From positions 16,181,579 to 16,245,578 of the forward strand of contig OZ234500.1 in assembly GCA_965153455.1 (NCBI GenBank): a stretch of 64,000 bases of DNA. The letters run 5' to 3'. The notes under the pieces are model-generated. The model was not told the DNA's origin, did no database searches, and saw nothing but the letters and a program-made list of their open reading frames with translations. The position numbers and the translations under genes are program-made. This stretch comes from Sphagnum compactum (taxonomy: Eukaryota; Bryophyta; Sphagnopsida; Sphagnales). Every line of letters starts with the position of its first letter. The stretch's first letter is position 1. This document shows positions 12,410 through 25,530 of the stretch, one piece after another.

Positions 12410-12943
12410 TTGGGTGGAAATATGATCAGGTGGACCTACAAGGAACACCCCAAAGAATAATAAAACTAGTAAAAATAACCAAATAATATGTATTCTAAAT
12501 TTTTTTTGTAATTACAATTTTTTTTTCATGTTTATCCATTGCATGCCAAAATATCCATAACTAAGTTACACCTACTCAATTAATTACCTACTAAAAATTC
12601 AAATAAAATACCATATAAAATGCTTTAAAAAATTATGTGTTTAAGAAAACCAAAACTTGTTTCAAAAGTGTTTTTGATTAAACAATTTAGGGAAAGTAAA
12701 GCACCATTATTAAATGTTGTTACTTTCTTAAAACGTTTTGTAAGGGATTAGGAACATAAAAATTCAAAATATTTTTGATCTAGTTAAAAAATTTAAGTCT
12801 ATACAACATGGTTACTGAATTTACTAAAAAAACTAATGAAATCCCTTCTTTAAGTGTCTCCTATATTTTCTTAAAGTTTGATGAGTTTAGTAAAATTTAA
12901 CATGATGTTCCTTGTGGGTCCACCCAATCATACTTTCACCCAA
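12410..12943. repeat. Inverted-repeat element (about 530 bp, MITE-like)
   Basis: The left arm 12410-12450 (TTGGGTGGAAATATGATCAG, continuing GTGGACCTACAAGGAACA) matches the reverse complement of 12902-12943 (TTGGGTGAAAGTATGATTGG, continuing GTGGACCCACAAGGAACA) with roughly eight differences in 41 positions. The interior is AT-rich and non-coding. The layout fits a non-autonomous DNA transposon or a foldback element; I could not define a target-site duplication. Confidence 0.65.
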
Positions 12944-15900
12944 GTTCTAAACCTTTTGGGTGACTCAGAAGGCACTCATTACTAACATAGGTGATACAAT
13001 GTTTTGGGATAAATTAGTGAATTATGTCTATAGGATGACAATGGTAAATTTGAAGGATGGTTCATTCATTTGATAATTGAATTTTTACACAATTGTAATA
13101 ACCTAGACCACTAGCTACCTTAGAATGCAATTTTTTTTTATTCAAATATGCTTCATGTTTGGAAATTCATTACCATCAAGCATTCATAATTATAAACTCA
13201 AAGGATTGGAATGGTGGCATTCGTTAGATTTTTGACATCAACGACCTAAAACAACTTGTGTTGCATTTTTTAATGGTGGAAGCCCATTCTGGGTAAGACA
13301 ATTGGACTTTTAATGATAGATAATGGTGAGAACAATTGATAAATACATATGTAACATATATATTGTATGTGAACACATTTCCATTGACATGAATATTCAT
13401 GGCATGTTGACATCGTGCAAAAGGATCCCCCAAAGATGGTATGTAATAATGTTTAAAAAGGTATAATGAATTTGAATACCCTCAAGATATCAGTATATTT
13501 GATTCTTGGAAGACATGTACAAGTCAAAGGTATAATTCATTAAAATAATACAACAATTTTTATAAAAGGTACATGAATGATGTTGATTCTTAAAATGAAA
13601 ATTTTGAAATGTGCAACATTGATGTGTTTTTGTCATCTTATTCACTTGTAGGATTCAGCTTTCATTTATGTTTATGTGTAGTGCTTATTTTATTAATATC
13701 ATTTTTGAGTGCATTTTTTCTATAAGGAACCATTCCCCATATAAAAATTGTTTGATTTTGATTGTTTTAAGTCGCAAATTAAGTTGATATTAAAATTCTT
13801 GGATGAACTTTATACAACAATATTCCTAATGTATTATTAAAACATTTGATTCTGTTGAAATGAATATAATGAATATCGAATACCCAAAATTAATTTTAAT
13901 ATAGTGGAATGCATGCTTCTAAGATTTATTGCTCAGTGGACTCCTTGAAGGTATTCAAATCATTGGAAAATGACATACTTATTGAATTTTTAAAAAATAA
14001 CCCCTTACATAATAATATAATGTAACTTTTTTTTGTCATAATATTTATACCAATTTTTATGTCACCACGTAAATCATCATTTTTAAAATAGTCTTCTTAA
14101 ATGACCAATCATATTTAATGATGTCACTTTGAGTAGATTAACCAAATTCCTTATAAGGACTCACCTTAAGTTGGCATGTTTTGCCTGTTTTAGGCAAAAC
14201 ATGCCCATTTGCAACATATTTAAGCTTGCAAAATACATTGCAACTTCACCATATTGATTTAAATATATAAATTTGTCATTGATCATGAATATGTCACTAA
14301 AAATAATTAATTTTCATTTTTGTTTATGTTGTAAATTTTGTTTCAATAACCTTAAAACTATAACATATACAACCTTATGTGTATGAATTTGAAATTTTCA
14401 TTGTCATATGCAAACTATCATGTGAATAAGTTTTGGTAAAAAAATAGAGAAAAATCAAACCAATTGGTAAAAATCAAGGAAAAAAAATACCTTTCATTAT
14501 TTACTTTTTTGTTTCACAACTTATCATAAGTTTGAACTAATGTTGGTAGGTTGAAGTTTGTAGTCTAAGTTAACTTTTGGGGTATTTTGACTTAAGCTTT
14601 AAAATTTTGTTAAAAGCATATTTGGATCCAAGTCTAAAATTGTCTTTTTTTGAAATTGAAACTTGAACGTAGACTAGGTTATTCTCCTTTTAAAAACTAG
14701 TACATGTTATCAAACCATATAAGTACAAAGTTTTTTTAAAAGTGCAATAATTAAGTGTTGTTTTTTAGGTTGTGACAATTCAACTTTGAGCAAACCTTAT
14801 GGAATAAATTGTGGTGGTGTTGGGTACATGCCACGTCACCAAACCAAAAAAATAAAATTGGGCCACTTCTTTGTGGTTTAGTCCCAAGATAAAAATGGAC
14901 TTAATTTGTAGTTATTACTAAATGGATTAACCTTGGTTTAAGGAACTAGCATGCAAGTGGTTGTCAACTAATTTGTTGGACCATTAGTGAACTTACTAAC
15001 AATTCATTAGTTCCATGTTTCTCCAAAAAAAAAAAAACCAACAAAAATCCCCCACCTTCCCTTGGCACCCCCAAAGGAACATAATATGGGTTTTCTTACT
15101 ACCTATTGTTTTCTATCACTAATTGTCAAGATTTTTTTCCTTTTGATTGTGTTTTCCTCAATTTCTTCCTACAATATACCTCATTCCATGAGATGGGATA
15201 CTTATTAAGCCAAGTTACTTGACACAACCTTAAATTTATTAAATGGTGTTAGTGATAAAAAACATTACCAATTTTGTAATGGAAACACAAACCCAAGGTG
15301 CATTCCCTAGCTAGTTCCCAACAATGTGCAAAAGGTATGTGGAAGCTCCGAGATGAGACTAAGATGAGCTCTTTAGTTGAGCTCATGATCACATCAGACT
15401 TCACAAACCAACAAGAAAAGTTAATTAATGTAATTTGTAACCAAATTAGTGCACGGACAAGACATGGACTAATTCAATATCATAAGATTCATCACAACCA
15501 TTACTATGGGGGAGTCACCATTTTCCTCCCTATAACAAATTATGTAAATCTTTGTAAAAGCTACAACAATTCAATGACATTTTTTCTTGGGTTTCTCAAG
15601 TGGGAGTTGTGAATTTGCCAATTAGTTTTGAGTCCCACAACCACTTTAAGAGCTTAGACATGTTTATTTTCATATTGATTTAGGAGCTTTCAAAGGCAAA
15701 GTTGTATTTCTTTATAAAGAACTTTCCAAAGATGTATCAAGCTCCTAAATCAAAGTTGATTTGGCATTTTTGTTGGACATTTAAATGGTTAGACATTTAG
15801 GTGATTAGGAGTGATTTTGGTAGTTTGAATCTTAGCTCTTCAAATGGCCATAACTTGTGTTACCGGTCATTCTTTGTAATGCAACCCCATTTTAATATAT

Positions 15901-16700
15901 TATTCTTTTAAAACATTTCCAACAATTTAAAGGAGGCCAAATTGGGTCAAGATTTGATATCTCCAAACCTTGATCCAAAGATTTGAAACCTTCCATTATT
16001 CCTAACTCCCAAAACAAGAATTGACTTGGGATTGTTGGAACTCGTTCCTTTACGCTCTTCACATTTGTAATAACATGTTTGAATAAAGGGGTGCCTTAAC
16101 TTCAATCTTGCCCTTTTTTTTTTGTCACGCCTTAGTCTGAGTCATGAACTCAACATTAAGGTTGGGACATTATTATATTTATTTTGGGTGCAATGTAGAT
16201 GGAACTAAATTCAATATTAAATTGGACCAAGGGATTTATTTCTTGGGTTGTTTATGAAACTGGAGGTTTTTATATTTATCCAAAAAATCATTCTCAAAAT
16301 TGCATCAGACATTCTATCAAACCAAAAAGAAACTAAAGATTGAAAGCAAAGGTTTATTTCAAAATTAAAAAATCAAACAACACTAATGTCAACTTTGGTT
16401 GGCTAAATATTGAATTTTGACCTATGTCTAAGGTGGGATATTGGAATCCAACATGCTTGGAATGAATCTAATAAATAACCATCTAAACCCTCTTAAATAT
16501 TAACTTTGTATATACATATCAAGATCAAGATTAGTATCACTTTGGAAGATATAATACCCTACCTATATTTGGGTGTGAACACTTATTTTTCAACCATGTT
16601 TGTGCTCTCTAAACCCTAACCCCCTTTTATCACTAGTCATTAGAAATCATAGCCCATAAAAAATAGCGTAAGGTCCCTAAAACCTACCTTGAGATCATAC
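12944..16700. other. AT-rich intergenic region without a gene
   Basis: Only short open frames. The longest, 15298-15612 (+, 104 codons), does not resemble a known protein and begins at a non-ATG codon. A perfect hairpin lies at 14173-14205. Confidence 0.6.
14173..14205. repeat. Perfect 14-bp stem, 5-nt loop hairpin
   Basis: The arm GGCATGTTTTGCCT (14173-14186) is followed by loop GTTTT and the exact reverse complement AGGCAAAACATGCC (14192-14205). It is GC-richer than the surrounding sequence and is not part of a recognised gene. No U-rich terminator context or Helitron-type CTRR end follows on either strand. Confidence 0.9.
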
Positions 16701-16815
16701 TAGGTGGTTTCAAGGTTGGGTATTTTAAAAAATAGACCCTTTTGCATGATGGGTGGGTATTAGGTGGTTTTCATGCTAGTTATTCTTAAATCCAGCCCTT
16801 ATGCATAATAGCCAA
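16701..16815. repeat. Two diverged 60-bp tandem units
   Basis: TAGGTGGTTT begins at 16701 and again at 16761. Both units continue through a 'ttATTnTnAAA..anc' phrase to a CCCTTnTGCATnAT phrase before diverging. Confidence 0.6.
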
Positions 16816-19800
16816 CATTCCCAAAATAATACTTGGAGAAATTGGTAATCAAGGGTATTGTTTAGAAACCCGTATTGATACAAGAGGGGTTCATTTTTTT
16901 TTCAATAGTCAAATATTTGATACCCTATGTGATAGTTTTAAAACAACCAAAGTATCTACCCAGCTCACTTTAGGGGGGGAAAAAAAAAACACAGCCAACA
17001 CTAGTGCAAACATACCTTGCCAAATTTCAAAACCCATGGTAAAACCCAATAGGAGTACAACCAGATTTCTTTACCCTATACTAAGTTTGGGTAATGGTAT
17101 GCTTGATTTACCACCATAGGCTATTAATATACCTTCATTTGGTTTTGCTTAAAAGGGTATAAGGTTAAAAAGGGTGGCCTCCAAACTTTGCTTATTGCAA
17201 TTACTCAAATGATTATTAAAGAATCCTTCAAAATCATGGTGTACTGACATGGTAGGTCAAGCTTGGTTCCCAATCTGGTAATGCATGACTTTTCTGGTTT
17301 TGCCCAAGGGGGTTACACTAGAGACTTGAGAATAGGCTACCTAGACTAATTCAAGTATAGAGGAAGGCCTGGTCCCTAGGACTTAAGTCCCTAATTTGAG
17401 GGTCCTAGCTTCAAGGGCAGTAACCCAAGGGTAGGCCCAAAAATTAAGGGGAGGCCAATGGGAGCAGGCATTCCCTATCTGCCTCCCTCACATAATGTGT
17501 GAAAGGTTTTTTTGATTGAAATGGCGAAACATACATGCATGTGATTAGCCAAAGGCTTCTTTAATTGACAAATGAATCTTCCATGCCGAGAGATGCATTA
17601 AATACAAAGCGAAAAACCATGGAGTGCTTCACAAGGTACAAGGTTACAAGGTACGAGTGCTCTATATTCCCCCTTTTGCAAAGGTCCCAAGTTTTGGTTG
17701 ATTAGGTAGGTAGTTAGTTAGTTGGCCAAAAGAGAAAAACCGCACACATGATATTGGCCACTCACGGGTTGCCACCTTGGTGTCTTTGTCAATAAAAAGG
17801 TTGCCACATGGCATTTTTGCCTTGTTGTGGGTTCAATACATTGGTAAGTACTCAAGGCCTTCCATGATCCTTCCAAATACATGCACAATCTTCGGTGAGA
17901 GGAAGTATGCAAGAAGAAGGCCCTCATGGAAACTTATACCTATTGACTTATTTGGGGAAATCATAGCAAGCATAATAAGTAGTAGTCATGAAAGAAGTTT
18001 TTTCGGTCATGAAAGAAGAACTTTCGTTGAAGACACTTACTTCGTAGAAATAACAAGACTTCATGTTGAAAGTAAGACAAACGTCCCCATTTTTCATACT
18101 TGTAAAGCACGGTGAATATGATGCTTTGGATGAAGTGTAACCTTCAAATAGCATGAAACTCGGTTTCTTGTGAAACTGCACACAATATAGTGCTCTCCCA
18201 AAGTCAAGCTAGTAAAAGAAAATTATTGCTTTTGATGGGTCAGTCCTAAATGATTGGCCTTGGTGATGGATGGCATTTAATTACATAGTCTCTCAATTTT
18301 TTCCTCTTCAATTTTCCCATGTGCAAGGGTGGAGGAGACGAGGAAATAATTAACACTCTACATTCGATGTGATAAACACTAACATTGTGTGAATACTTGC
18401 TTTGTCAAGTAAAGATTGTTGGTTTTGGTTTTGATTAGTAAGGACCAGATCCAAATCAAGACTGAGATTTCCAGAACAAGAACAGAAGGAGGGTCAAAAC
18501 AAATAAATTGTAAAGACTCAGACTAGAAACCAGATTCCTTGTTGTATTGATGTGTGGGACCAGAACCACAACCAAGATACATATATATAATAATTAACAA
18601 GGACTGGAATCAGTTGTTAATCGACAATTAATCAGCAGCTTGTGTCGCAATTAGTGAAATCTGTATCCAAAACTGGGACTGATTTTCAAAATCCAAACCT
18701 GAAAGAACCAGACCCAAAACTGGATTCCTGGTTCTGGAAAACAGAATGGAATTTTGCCAAAGGTTCTTGGCAAAAGGAACGAACCCCACCCAACAACACT
18801 AGTAAACACTGGCAAGAAGAGCCCCCCCGGATGGAGATGCTCTGACAAAAACATGCATGAAAAAGGTGACTCAGGGGAGCCCCCAGGATCCCATAGTCAA
18901 GGCTTGAAATCTTGGTGCCCACACTTACTTATCTAATCCATCCCGTGGCGGTTGTTACTCTATGTGAGAGGAATGAACAGTGAAGGACCACCTGGCTTCC
19001 GATGCAAGGAAGAGCATTCAATGCAGCTCATAAAAGTGGGAGAAACTTGTAGAGTTGGTATAGGCCAGGCATTATATCTCCCAACAAAGTGTATATCATG
19101 CATGAATCTGTGATATATATGACTAGCTTTCATACAAGATGGTGTGATGATGATCATGGAATGGGCTCCTCCGCAAATTAATTAACCAACCTGCGTACTA
19201 CTTGCCTGCAACAACTAATCGATAGACAAAAAGGCCCATACCGCATCAACAAAATGAGATCCAGACTCGGATCCAGCTCTCTATTTCTCTCTCTTTCTCT
19301 CTCTCTACCTGACTGACTCGCATATTTCTGAGTCTCCTGGGCTACAGTTCGTAAATTAGTTATACCCACGAGTTGTTGTTGTCCTGCAAGCCAGCTTTGC
19401 ACATCATATCATGGGATTTGTGAATCAAAACATTGCTGCTGCATGTCGGTAAGCACACAACGAGTATATAACAAGTTAGACTCAATAGACACAATGGAGT
19501 TCATTTTGGCACTTGAATAAGAACTCCATCTCCACTCCCGAAACTGTAAACAACTCCCCACCCACAAACGCCATAAAACGCCCTTTAAACACTCAAAGAC
19601 CATTTATGTCTTTACATCTGGACGAGTAATAGTCACTGTCCCAATGGGGAGAGAAAAGCAATTATTATATTATTTTTTAGATTCTGCAATTTTTAGCTCA
19701 TTTTTTGGCCCTGTTTTGAATTAAATATGAATTTTTGAAAGTTAATAATAATAGACTCATTCACTATCTAAATAAAATTAAAAAATAATAAGTATTATAA

Positions 19801-20599
19801 GGCTGGTGATATATATGAATTCTTGCTTCTCAATAATGTGAGTTAAAAAACTCAATGGGGAATAATAAGAAAATATTTAATCTTTTTTAATACAATGATA
19901 AATCATCACAATGTGTTACAAATGTCATCATAACATATATCATATCAATATAAATGATTATAATAATATTTTATTAACACTTACTCTTGAACACATTGTT
20001 AAAATATTGGAAAAACAGAAATACATGGAGTGCGCATGTGTTTGATGTAACCATGGTGGTTAGTTTAGTGACTTTTTTACTACTTACCAACAACCCGATT
20101 GTTGGGTTGTTAGTTATTTAAGTAGAAAAAAAAATCCCTTACTTATGTATGAATCATCTATTTATCTCATTATCGCCTATTTTCTTTACTTCTCTACATA
20201 CATATAGGACCTACTTACAAAATGGGTTAGCAAGGTGAAATTAGATATTAAACTCATTAGCAATTCATCGATGACCAAGTCACAATGGGCATCTTCTGAA
20301 GAGAGTGCTAGTGGGTGTCCGTTCACTTTGGCCATTTAGAATTACAGGACAAGAGTGTAAGCTCCCCAATTATTATAACTACACAATGTGTATATCATAG
20401 ATCATAATACAATGTTTTCTTTTGTTTGGATGAATTGCATCAAATGATGAATTATTTTTTTCAAATTGATAAAAAATAAGTTTTTTAATGGGTTTTTTTA
20501 ATAGTCTCCAAATTTTGAAAGAAACTTATTTTGAAAGCAATCACCAAATTTTATATGAAGTTCCAATAGGTAGCCAAAATCATAGAATGATGTTAAAAA
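16816..20599. other. Intergenic region, no gene recognised
   Basis: Open frames at 17777-18115 (+, 112 codons) and 18642-18936 (+) have no recognisable domain. The stretch 18430-18790 is rich in purine-heavy GAACCAGA/CCAGAACC-like phrases, suggesting a decayed simple or transposon repeat. 18800-19650 is less AT-rich than the flanks but has no supported gene. Confidence 0.5.
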
Positions 20600-21320
20600 A
20601 AAGGTTATTTTCAAAAAACATTATAACCAAATATGGCTAGATGGTCTTATATATGATCGCTCCTTCAAAACTACACCACAAAATTGAAAAAATAAAAAGA
20701 TGAGATCACCATATATACACACAAAACACCGATTTCCTCTTTCCACCACTTGAAGCTGCAACATAAATGGCTCTAGCTCTTTAATACTAAAAATCTAACA
20801 TATATAATTGTTCCATTGTTTTAAGGTTGTAGTATCAAGCAATGTGAACTTACAATTTCTTTTTTTTTGGGACAAAACTTGTTTGTTTTTTTTACCCAAA
20901 AATATTGTGAATTTTTTGGATTTGTAAAATTTTGAATTCCACCAAATACTCTTTTTTCAAAGGAAATTCACCAAATGCTTTATTTCACCAAATGTTTCTA
21001 AAAACTGTAATTTTCACTTGATTTACAATTAGAATTTGGAATAGTGTGTTTCTAAGGAATCTTGTGATGCAACCAAAGTAGTTATCATCCATATGAAAAT
21101 ATAGAAAAACTGACAATCATCATTCATAGGAAAATTTAGCCAAATATGGCTATGAGTCAAATATGAAACACAAATTTTTTAACATCATTTTTAATTTTTG
21201 ATTGCATATTGAAACTAGGTCTAAAACTTTGGTGGCTTTTACTATTATTTTCATTTATGGTGATTGAAACTTTCAAAAATCACTCCATTTCCAATTTTTA
21301 AACTTTTTCTTTTGATGAAG
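20600..21320 (+). repeat. Diverged copies of repeat family A
   Basis: Two cores are present: AACCAAATATGGCTAG at 20625-20640 and TTAGCCAAATATGGCTAT at 21136-21153. The second, with its flanks, aligns with 9030-9270. The stretch is otherwise AT-rich and non-coding. Confidence 0.5.
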
Positions 21321-22140
21321 TTTTTTCCATAATAAAAAAAGGTTGAATCAAAGGATTTATGGGGGTTAACAAAAAAATTATTGGGGTTTTGTTTTGATGA
21401 GTTACTTTGTTGCTTGTAAAAGGCACTTGATCTTTAGTTAGAACGGTCATTTTGATCACTTCACTTATTTTAACTACATGAAACATTTTAAAACCATTTG
21501 CACATAATCAAGCGATTCATTGAGCTTTCAAACCTTGAAAAATTTCGATTCAAAGTTTTAACTTGTTTCTAGCTATTTCATTAAACAATATAAAAAAATT
21601 TGGTGTAAAAAAAATAAGGTGAAATTTATCTTTTGCTCTTACAAAGACAAAAACCTTTTCATCCATGGTGGATTTGGGATAACACATGCCTTGAACTTAG
21701 AACCCACAAACAATTTGTGGGTGATGATCAAAGACACGACTTCAATTGTACACACTAATTTGGATAATGTCCTTGCTTACATATTGGTGTAAGAGAATCT
21801 CCAACACATGTCTCAAAAGGTCATTACTAAGAGTACCTTAGCATTGACAACAATAAGCAACACCCATGTGCATGTAGGCACCACACGCTTCAATTGTATA
21901 AAAAACCTTGGTCTCATCACAATTTTATTTTTCTTCTATTAGATATTCTAGTATACAATACTAGGCATTTGGAATACTCTTGGATATGTTTGGTTAGTAA
22001 GATGCCATGATTCATTGATGTAAATGCTCTGATGACAACGAGCAAAATAGTAAAAAACATTGATTTGAAGGAGGAAAAACAAGCTTATTGCAAACAACCT
22101 CATTTTGAGCTCAAATTTGGAATCATTATAATCAACATTG
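21321..22140. other. AT-rich intergenic region
   Basis: No gene or RNA recognised. The sequence just upstream of 22160 may be the lost N-terminal part of the Harbinger-associated relic that follows, but it is too decayed to align. Confidence 0.45.
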
Positions 22141-22159
22141 ACCTACTTGTGAGGGTGAG

Positions 22160-22560
22160 TGACCTATGAAAGCTTTTCAAACAAAATGGGGAATGATTAA
22201 ACATAATGTTGTCAAATGTGTTAGATATTATGGAATAGGAATGGCACTTTCTAAATTGGGGACTTCAACAAAAGATGTTTTCCAAATGGCATTAGAATCA
22301 TTCAAATCAAGGCGCCCCAAAAATCAAAGATTTGTCTTCATACATTGTTAGTTCATATTGAAGGAAGTTCCTAGATGGGCGGATGTTTGAAGGGATAAAA
22401 AGACTAACCATTTGAAATGACCTACCCCTATTGAACAACATGCATGTGTTGATTTTGATAATTAGAGTGGATTGGAAAGCTTGGAGGCATCAATTACCCA
22501 TGCCAACTCAAGTTCCAAGAGGCCACGCAAGTTGCAAACTACAAAGGAGGAACAACGACA
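22160..22560 (+). pseudogene. PIF/Harbinger-associated Myb/NAM-like protein relic
   Basis: From 22166 the frame reads FQTKWGMIKHNVVKC, then YYGIGMALSKLGTS, DVFQMALESFKSRRPKNQ and FVFIHC. This is the pattern of the plant Myb-like / NAM-associated C-terminal family ('glutathione S-transferase T3-like' in many plant annotations), which accompanies PIF/Harbinger transposases. The frame continues past stops (TAG where tryptophan of the usual HCW motif is expected) into ILKEVPRW and, after more stops, SSSKRPRKLQT. In intact elements this protein helps the transposase bind the element ends. Several in-frame stops and no usable N-terminus mark it as dead. Confidence 0.6.
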
Positions 22561-23899
22561 ATTGACACATAAGGAATCCACAATATGAATTCATGCAAAT
22601 ACCACCATAAACATGACTGTTACAACATTTTAAAAAGTGGGAATTGTGGTTTGGACCAAAACACAATGGCCCTATTCATGTCATAGTGTTTAATTTTGAA
22701 GTTGTCTCAAAAAATAATAAGGAGACCTCATGTTTCAAAGAAGAGAAAAGCTTGGAACAAGGCTTTAAGCCACCATCACAATTCAAGCAAAATATAAAAA
22801 CCAAACATCCAACAATTTCACACGATGATGATTCACATGAAGATTCATTATCATTTGACAATTCAGCAACACATTTGCATGGACAAGAACTTGAAACATA
22901 CACTGCTTCACAAACTTCACCACAACCAAGTGGGTTTTTAAAATTGTTTGATCTTGATTAAGTAGAGCCTTTATTTCACTATGTATTTTTACCCTTTTAA
23001 TAAAACAATTGTTCCACAAAGTCATTTTTGGGATTGTAATGAGCAATTGCATTTTCAATTTATAGTAGTATGCATAAGACAAACCCCCACCTCAACAATG
23101 AAACATTTGATCCAAGTTCCAACATCAAATAAAGGCTCTATGTTGCAATTTGATTCACCTTTTATGATTAAATTGTGCAAAATCACACACCTTAAATGGA
23201 AATGCTCTTAATTGTGGCCATGTCCCATTTTCTACTTGGGTAAATTCATGGATTAACAAATTGGGGGTGCATTCTAAAAGTCTCAATAAATAATCCTAAG
23301 GTTGTATTGGCACGCTAATTAATGTAACAATTTGGGATTGGCCAAAGAGTGCCTACATAGTGCTTAAATATTAGTGTTAAAATAATGTTAAAACAATAAA
23401 TAGACATTGGTTACAATGCTCAAAGTTTTTGAAACACAAGCTAAAACTACACTCCACATCTTTTTTAACTCCTTAGATTACATTTTAAAGAAATGTTATT
23501 GCTTCTTTCTTCAAGTGGATCATGAATTGTTTGAATGAATATGGTCCATTGAAGGTAAATTCCATCAAAAAACACATAATAAAGTTTTTGAGTATGTATT
23601 GCCATCGACAACATAACTCATGTTTAAGGTTGGCCCTTAAAACAAATTGGTGACAAACGGTGAGCTATCTAACACATGGATATCATTGTTAACATTCAAA
23701 AAATCAAAAAATGCCAAATCCATAGTGATTGGTTTACAACACCTTTAGAAATGATCAACATGTTGTTATCTTTATTTTGAAATTGCCCTTGCCATGCAAG
23801 CAAGCAATGTTTCTATCAATAGTGCATACAATGTGAACTTGCAAATATACTTGGGGAGCCTCAAGCCTCATTGGTTTTGAGTTGCTTTTCAATATTGTA
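22561..23899. other. Intergenic region beyond the Harbinger-type relic
   Basis: An open frame at 22644-22961 (+, 105 codons) is rich in Ser, His, Gln and Asp and lies just beyond the relic; it could be its decayed tail, but no motif supports this. The rest holds nothing recognisable. Confidence 0.4.
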
Positions 23900-24850
23900 T
23901 TGGGTAGGTTGACTCAAATTGGTCTTGTTGGAAAGCCCTCGATGAGTAGGGGGGGCACATAAGTGGTTTAGTAATGTTTAGACCTATGGTGTAAGAGTTA
24001 TTGAATAATGAACAATTTTTTCATTGAAAATTCAATAAAATCAAAACTAAAAATTTGAAGGAAATTAGATCCCACTCTTGGTATTTTTTGGAAAGTCTTC
24101 AATGAATAGGTGATTTTGTAGTTTTGGGCCTAAGGTGCAAAAAACATTGAGTTCAAAGTTTTTTTTTTTTTTTTTGGTCATTGTAATTACAAAAATTAGT
24201 TTTGGAAAGAAAAATTAGTTGGGTAACAAATTTCGCACTTGGGCCAATGGCACAAGCTAGACTAGTAAAAAGTATTTATAAAATTAGGTGCACAATATTC
24301 TTTAAGAATTTTTGGGTCATTTATTGATGATTTTTTTGTGAAATTTTTAGATTTTTTTTCCTAGTGTAAATTCAACTGATTTTTTTTTGGGGGGTAACTT
24401 TGCCCAATTTTCAATATTAAAAAATCAAATTAAAGAATAATTTTAGGTGACTTTTAATGTGGCTATTCTAAAATAATAGGCTGCAAAGACGAACCAATTA
24501 TTCATATTTATATGTTTTTTCAATCCAACAAAACTTGAATTTCATCAAAGCACAACTAACTATGTATGGTTCACATCTTGGTCAAAATATGGTTAAACAA
24601 GTTTGTCCTCCAATTTCATGCTGTAGCCATAATGGCAATCATCCATCCATCCACAAGAGGAATTAGCCAAATTTGGCTACAGGCCATGGAGGAAAGTAGA
24701 AAAAAATTAAGACCCCTGCTATATTTCGATGATGTACCGGAGTTTATTGTCTAAAATATGGCGATTCCAAAAAAAAAAAATTATTGAAATCTGGCAACTT
24801 TGCCACGTTTTTTTTAAAAACAAAAATCCTTTGTATGTGTTGGATGAATT
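23900..24850 (+). repeat. Dispersed repeat family A, copy paired with 2.8-4.35 kb
   Basis: It keeps the landmark order of the 2.8-kb copy: GGAAAGCCCTCGATGAGTA, a long T run near 24159, a 'ggccaatggcacaagc' phrase, the palindrome at 24664-24679, then TATTGTCTA and ATGGCGATTC. Internal deletions make it shorter. The two copies are in the same orientation about 21 kb apart but differ too much to be LTRs of one recent element. Confidence 0.7.
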
Positions 24851-25125
24851 TTTTAAATTTTTTGTTCGGTTGCCGAGTGCAAAAAAATTTCCATACGAAA
24901 ACCATGATTCCATTATCTTTCATGATTTTATTTGAACCTTGCCCCTTCCTTGGCTTTTTCCTTTGCCGTCTTTGCTTGGACAAAAAATCTATGGCCATTG
25001 GCCGATCTTTTGTACACGCTTGCACACACCAACCGGTTTTGGCTGGTAGCGAATTCGATGTCAAGAGTGGCGCTCAATCGTGAGTGGACCCGACACACTT
25101 TGATCCGACTCAGATGGACAAGTTA

Positions 25126-25530
25126 AGCCAAGTCAAGTCAAGTCAAGGCATCCATCCATCCATCCCGTGTTGGATTGGATGGATCGATCGGTGTTGGAGT
25201 GACAACAACAACAACTACAAATTGGAAAAAAAAAGTTGTTGTTGTTGTTGTTCAAGTGTGCACTCTCTCGGAAGCACACTTTGTTTGTTTGTTTGTTTGT
25301 TTGTTTCCATATCACATTTTATCTTTGTCGAGAAAGGAGCATGTGCCTCAAGAAAGCACACATTTTTTTTGTTTTTTTTTTTCTTCGGTATCACATTTTA
25401 TCTTTGTCTAGAAAGAGCTCATGTGCCTCGAGGAAGCACACTTTGTTTGTTTGTTTGTTTGTTGCACACTTTGTTTGTTTGTTTGTTTGTTTGTTTGTTT
25501 CCGTGTCACATTTAATCGTTGTCTAGAAAG
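25126..25530. repeat. Microsatellite cluster and compound tandem repeat
   Basis: In order: AGTCA units (25130-25146); CATC units (25149-25164); (ACA)n at 25202-25215 facing (GTT)6 at 25235-25252, which can pair as a hairpin; and a three-unit repeat at 25271-25530. Each unit of the last contains GAAGCACAC, a TTTG or T-rich run, and TATCACATTTTATCTTTGTC followed by KAGAAAG. The TTTG arrays lie at 25279-25307, 25442-25463 and 25469-25500. Reading frames through this block are low-complexity and not believed coding. Confidence 0.85.

Noticed and set aside
25084-25526. Cys/Phe/Val-rich open frames
   Set aside because: They are translations of TTTG and GTT microsatellites.
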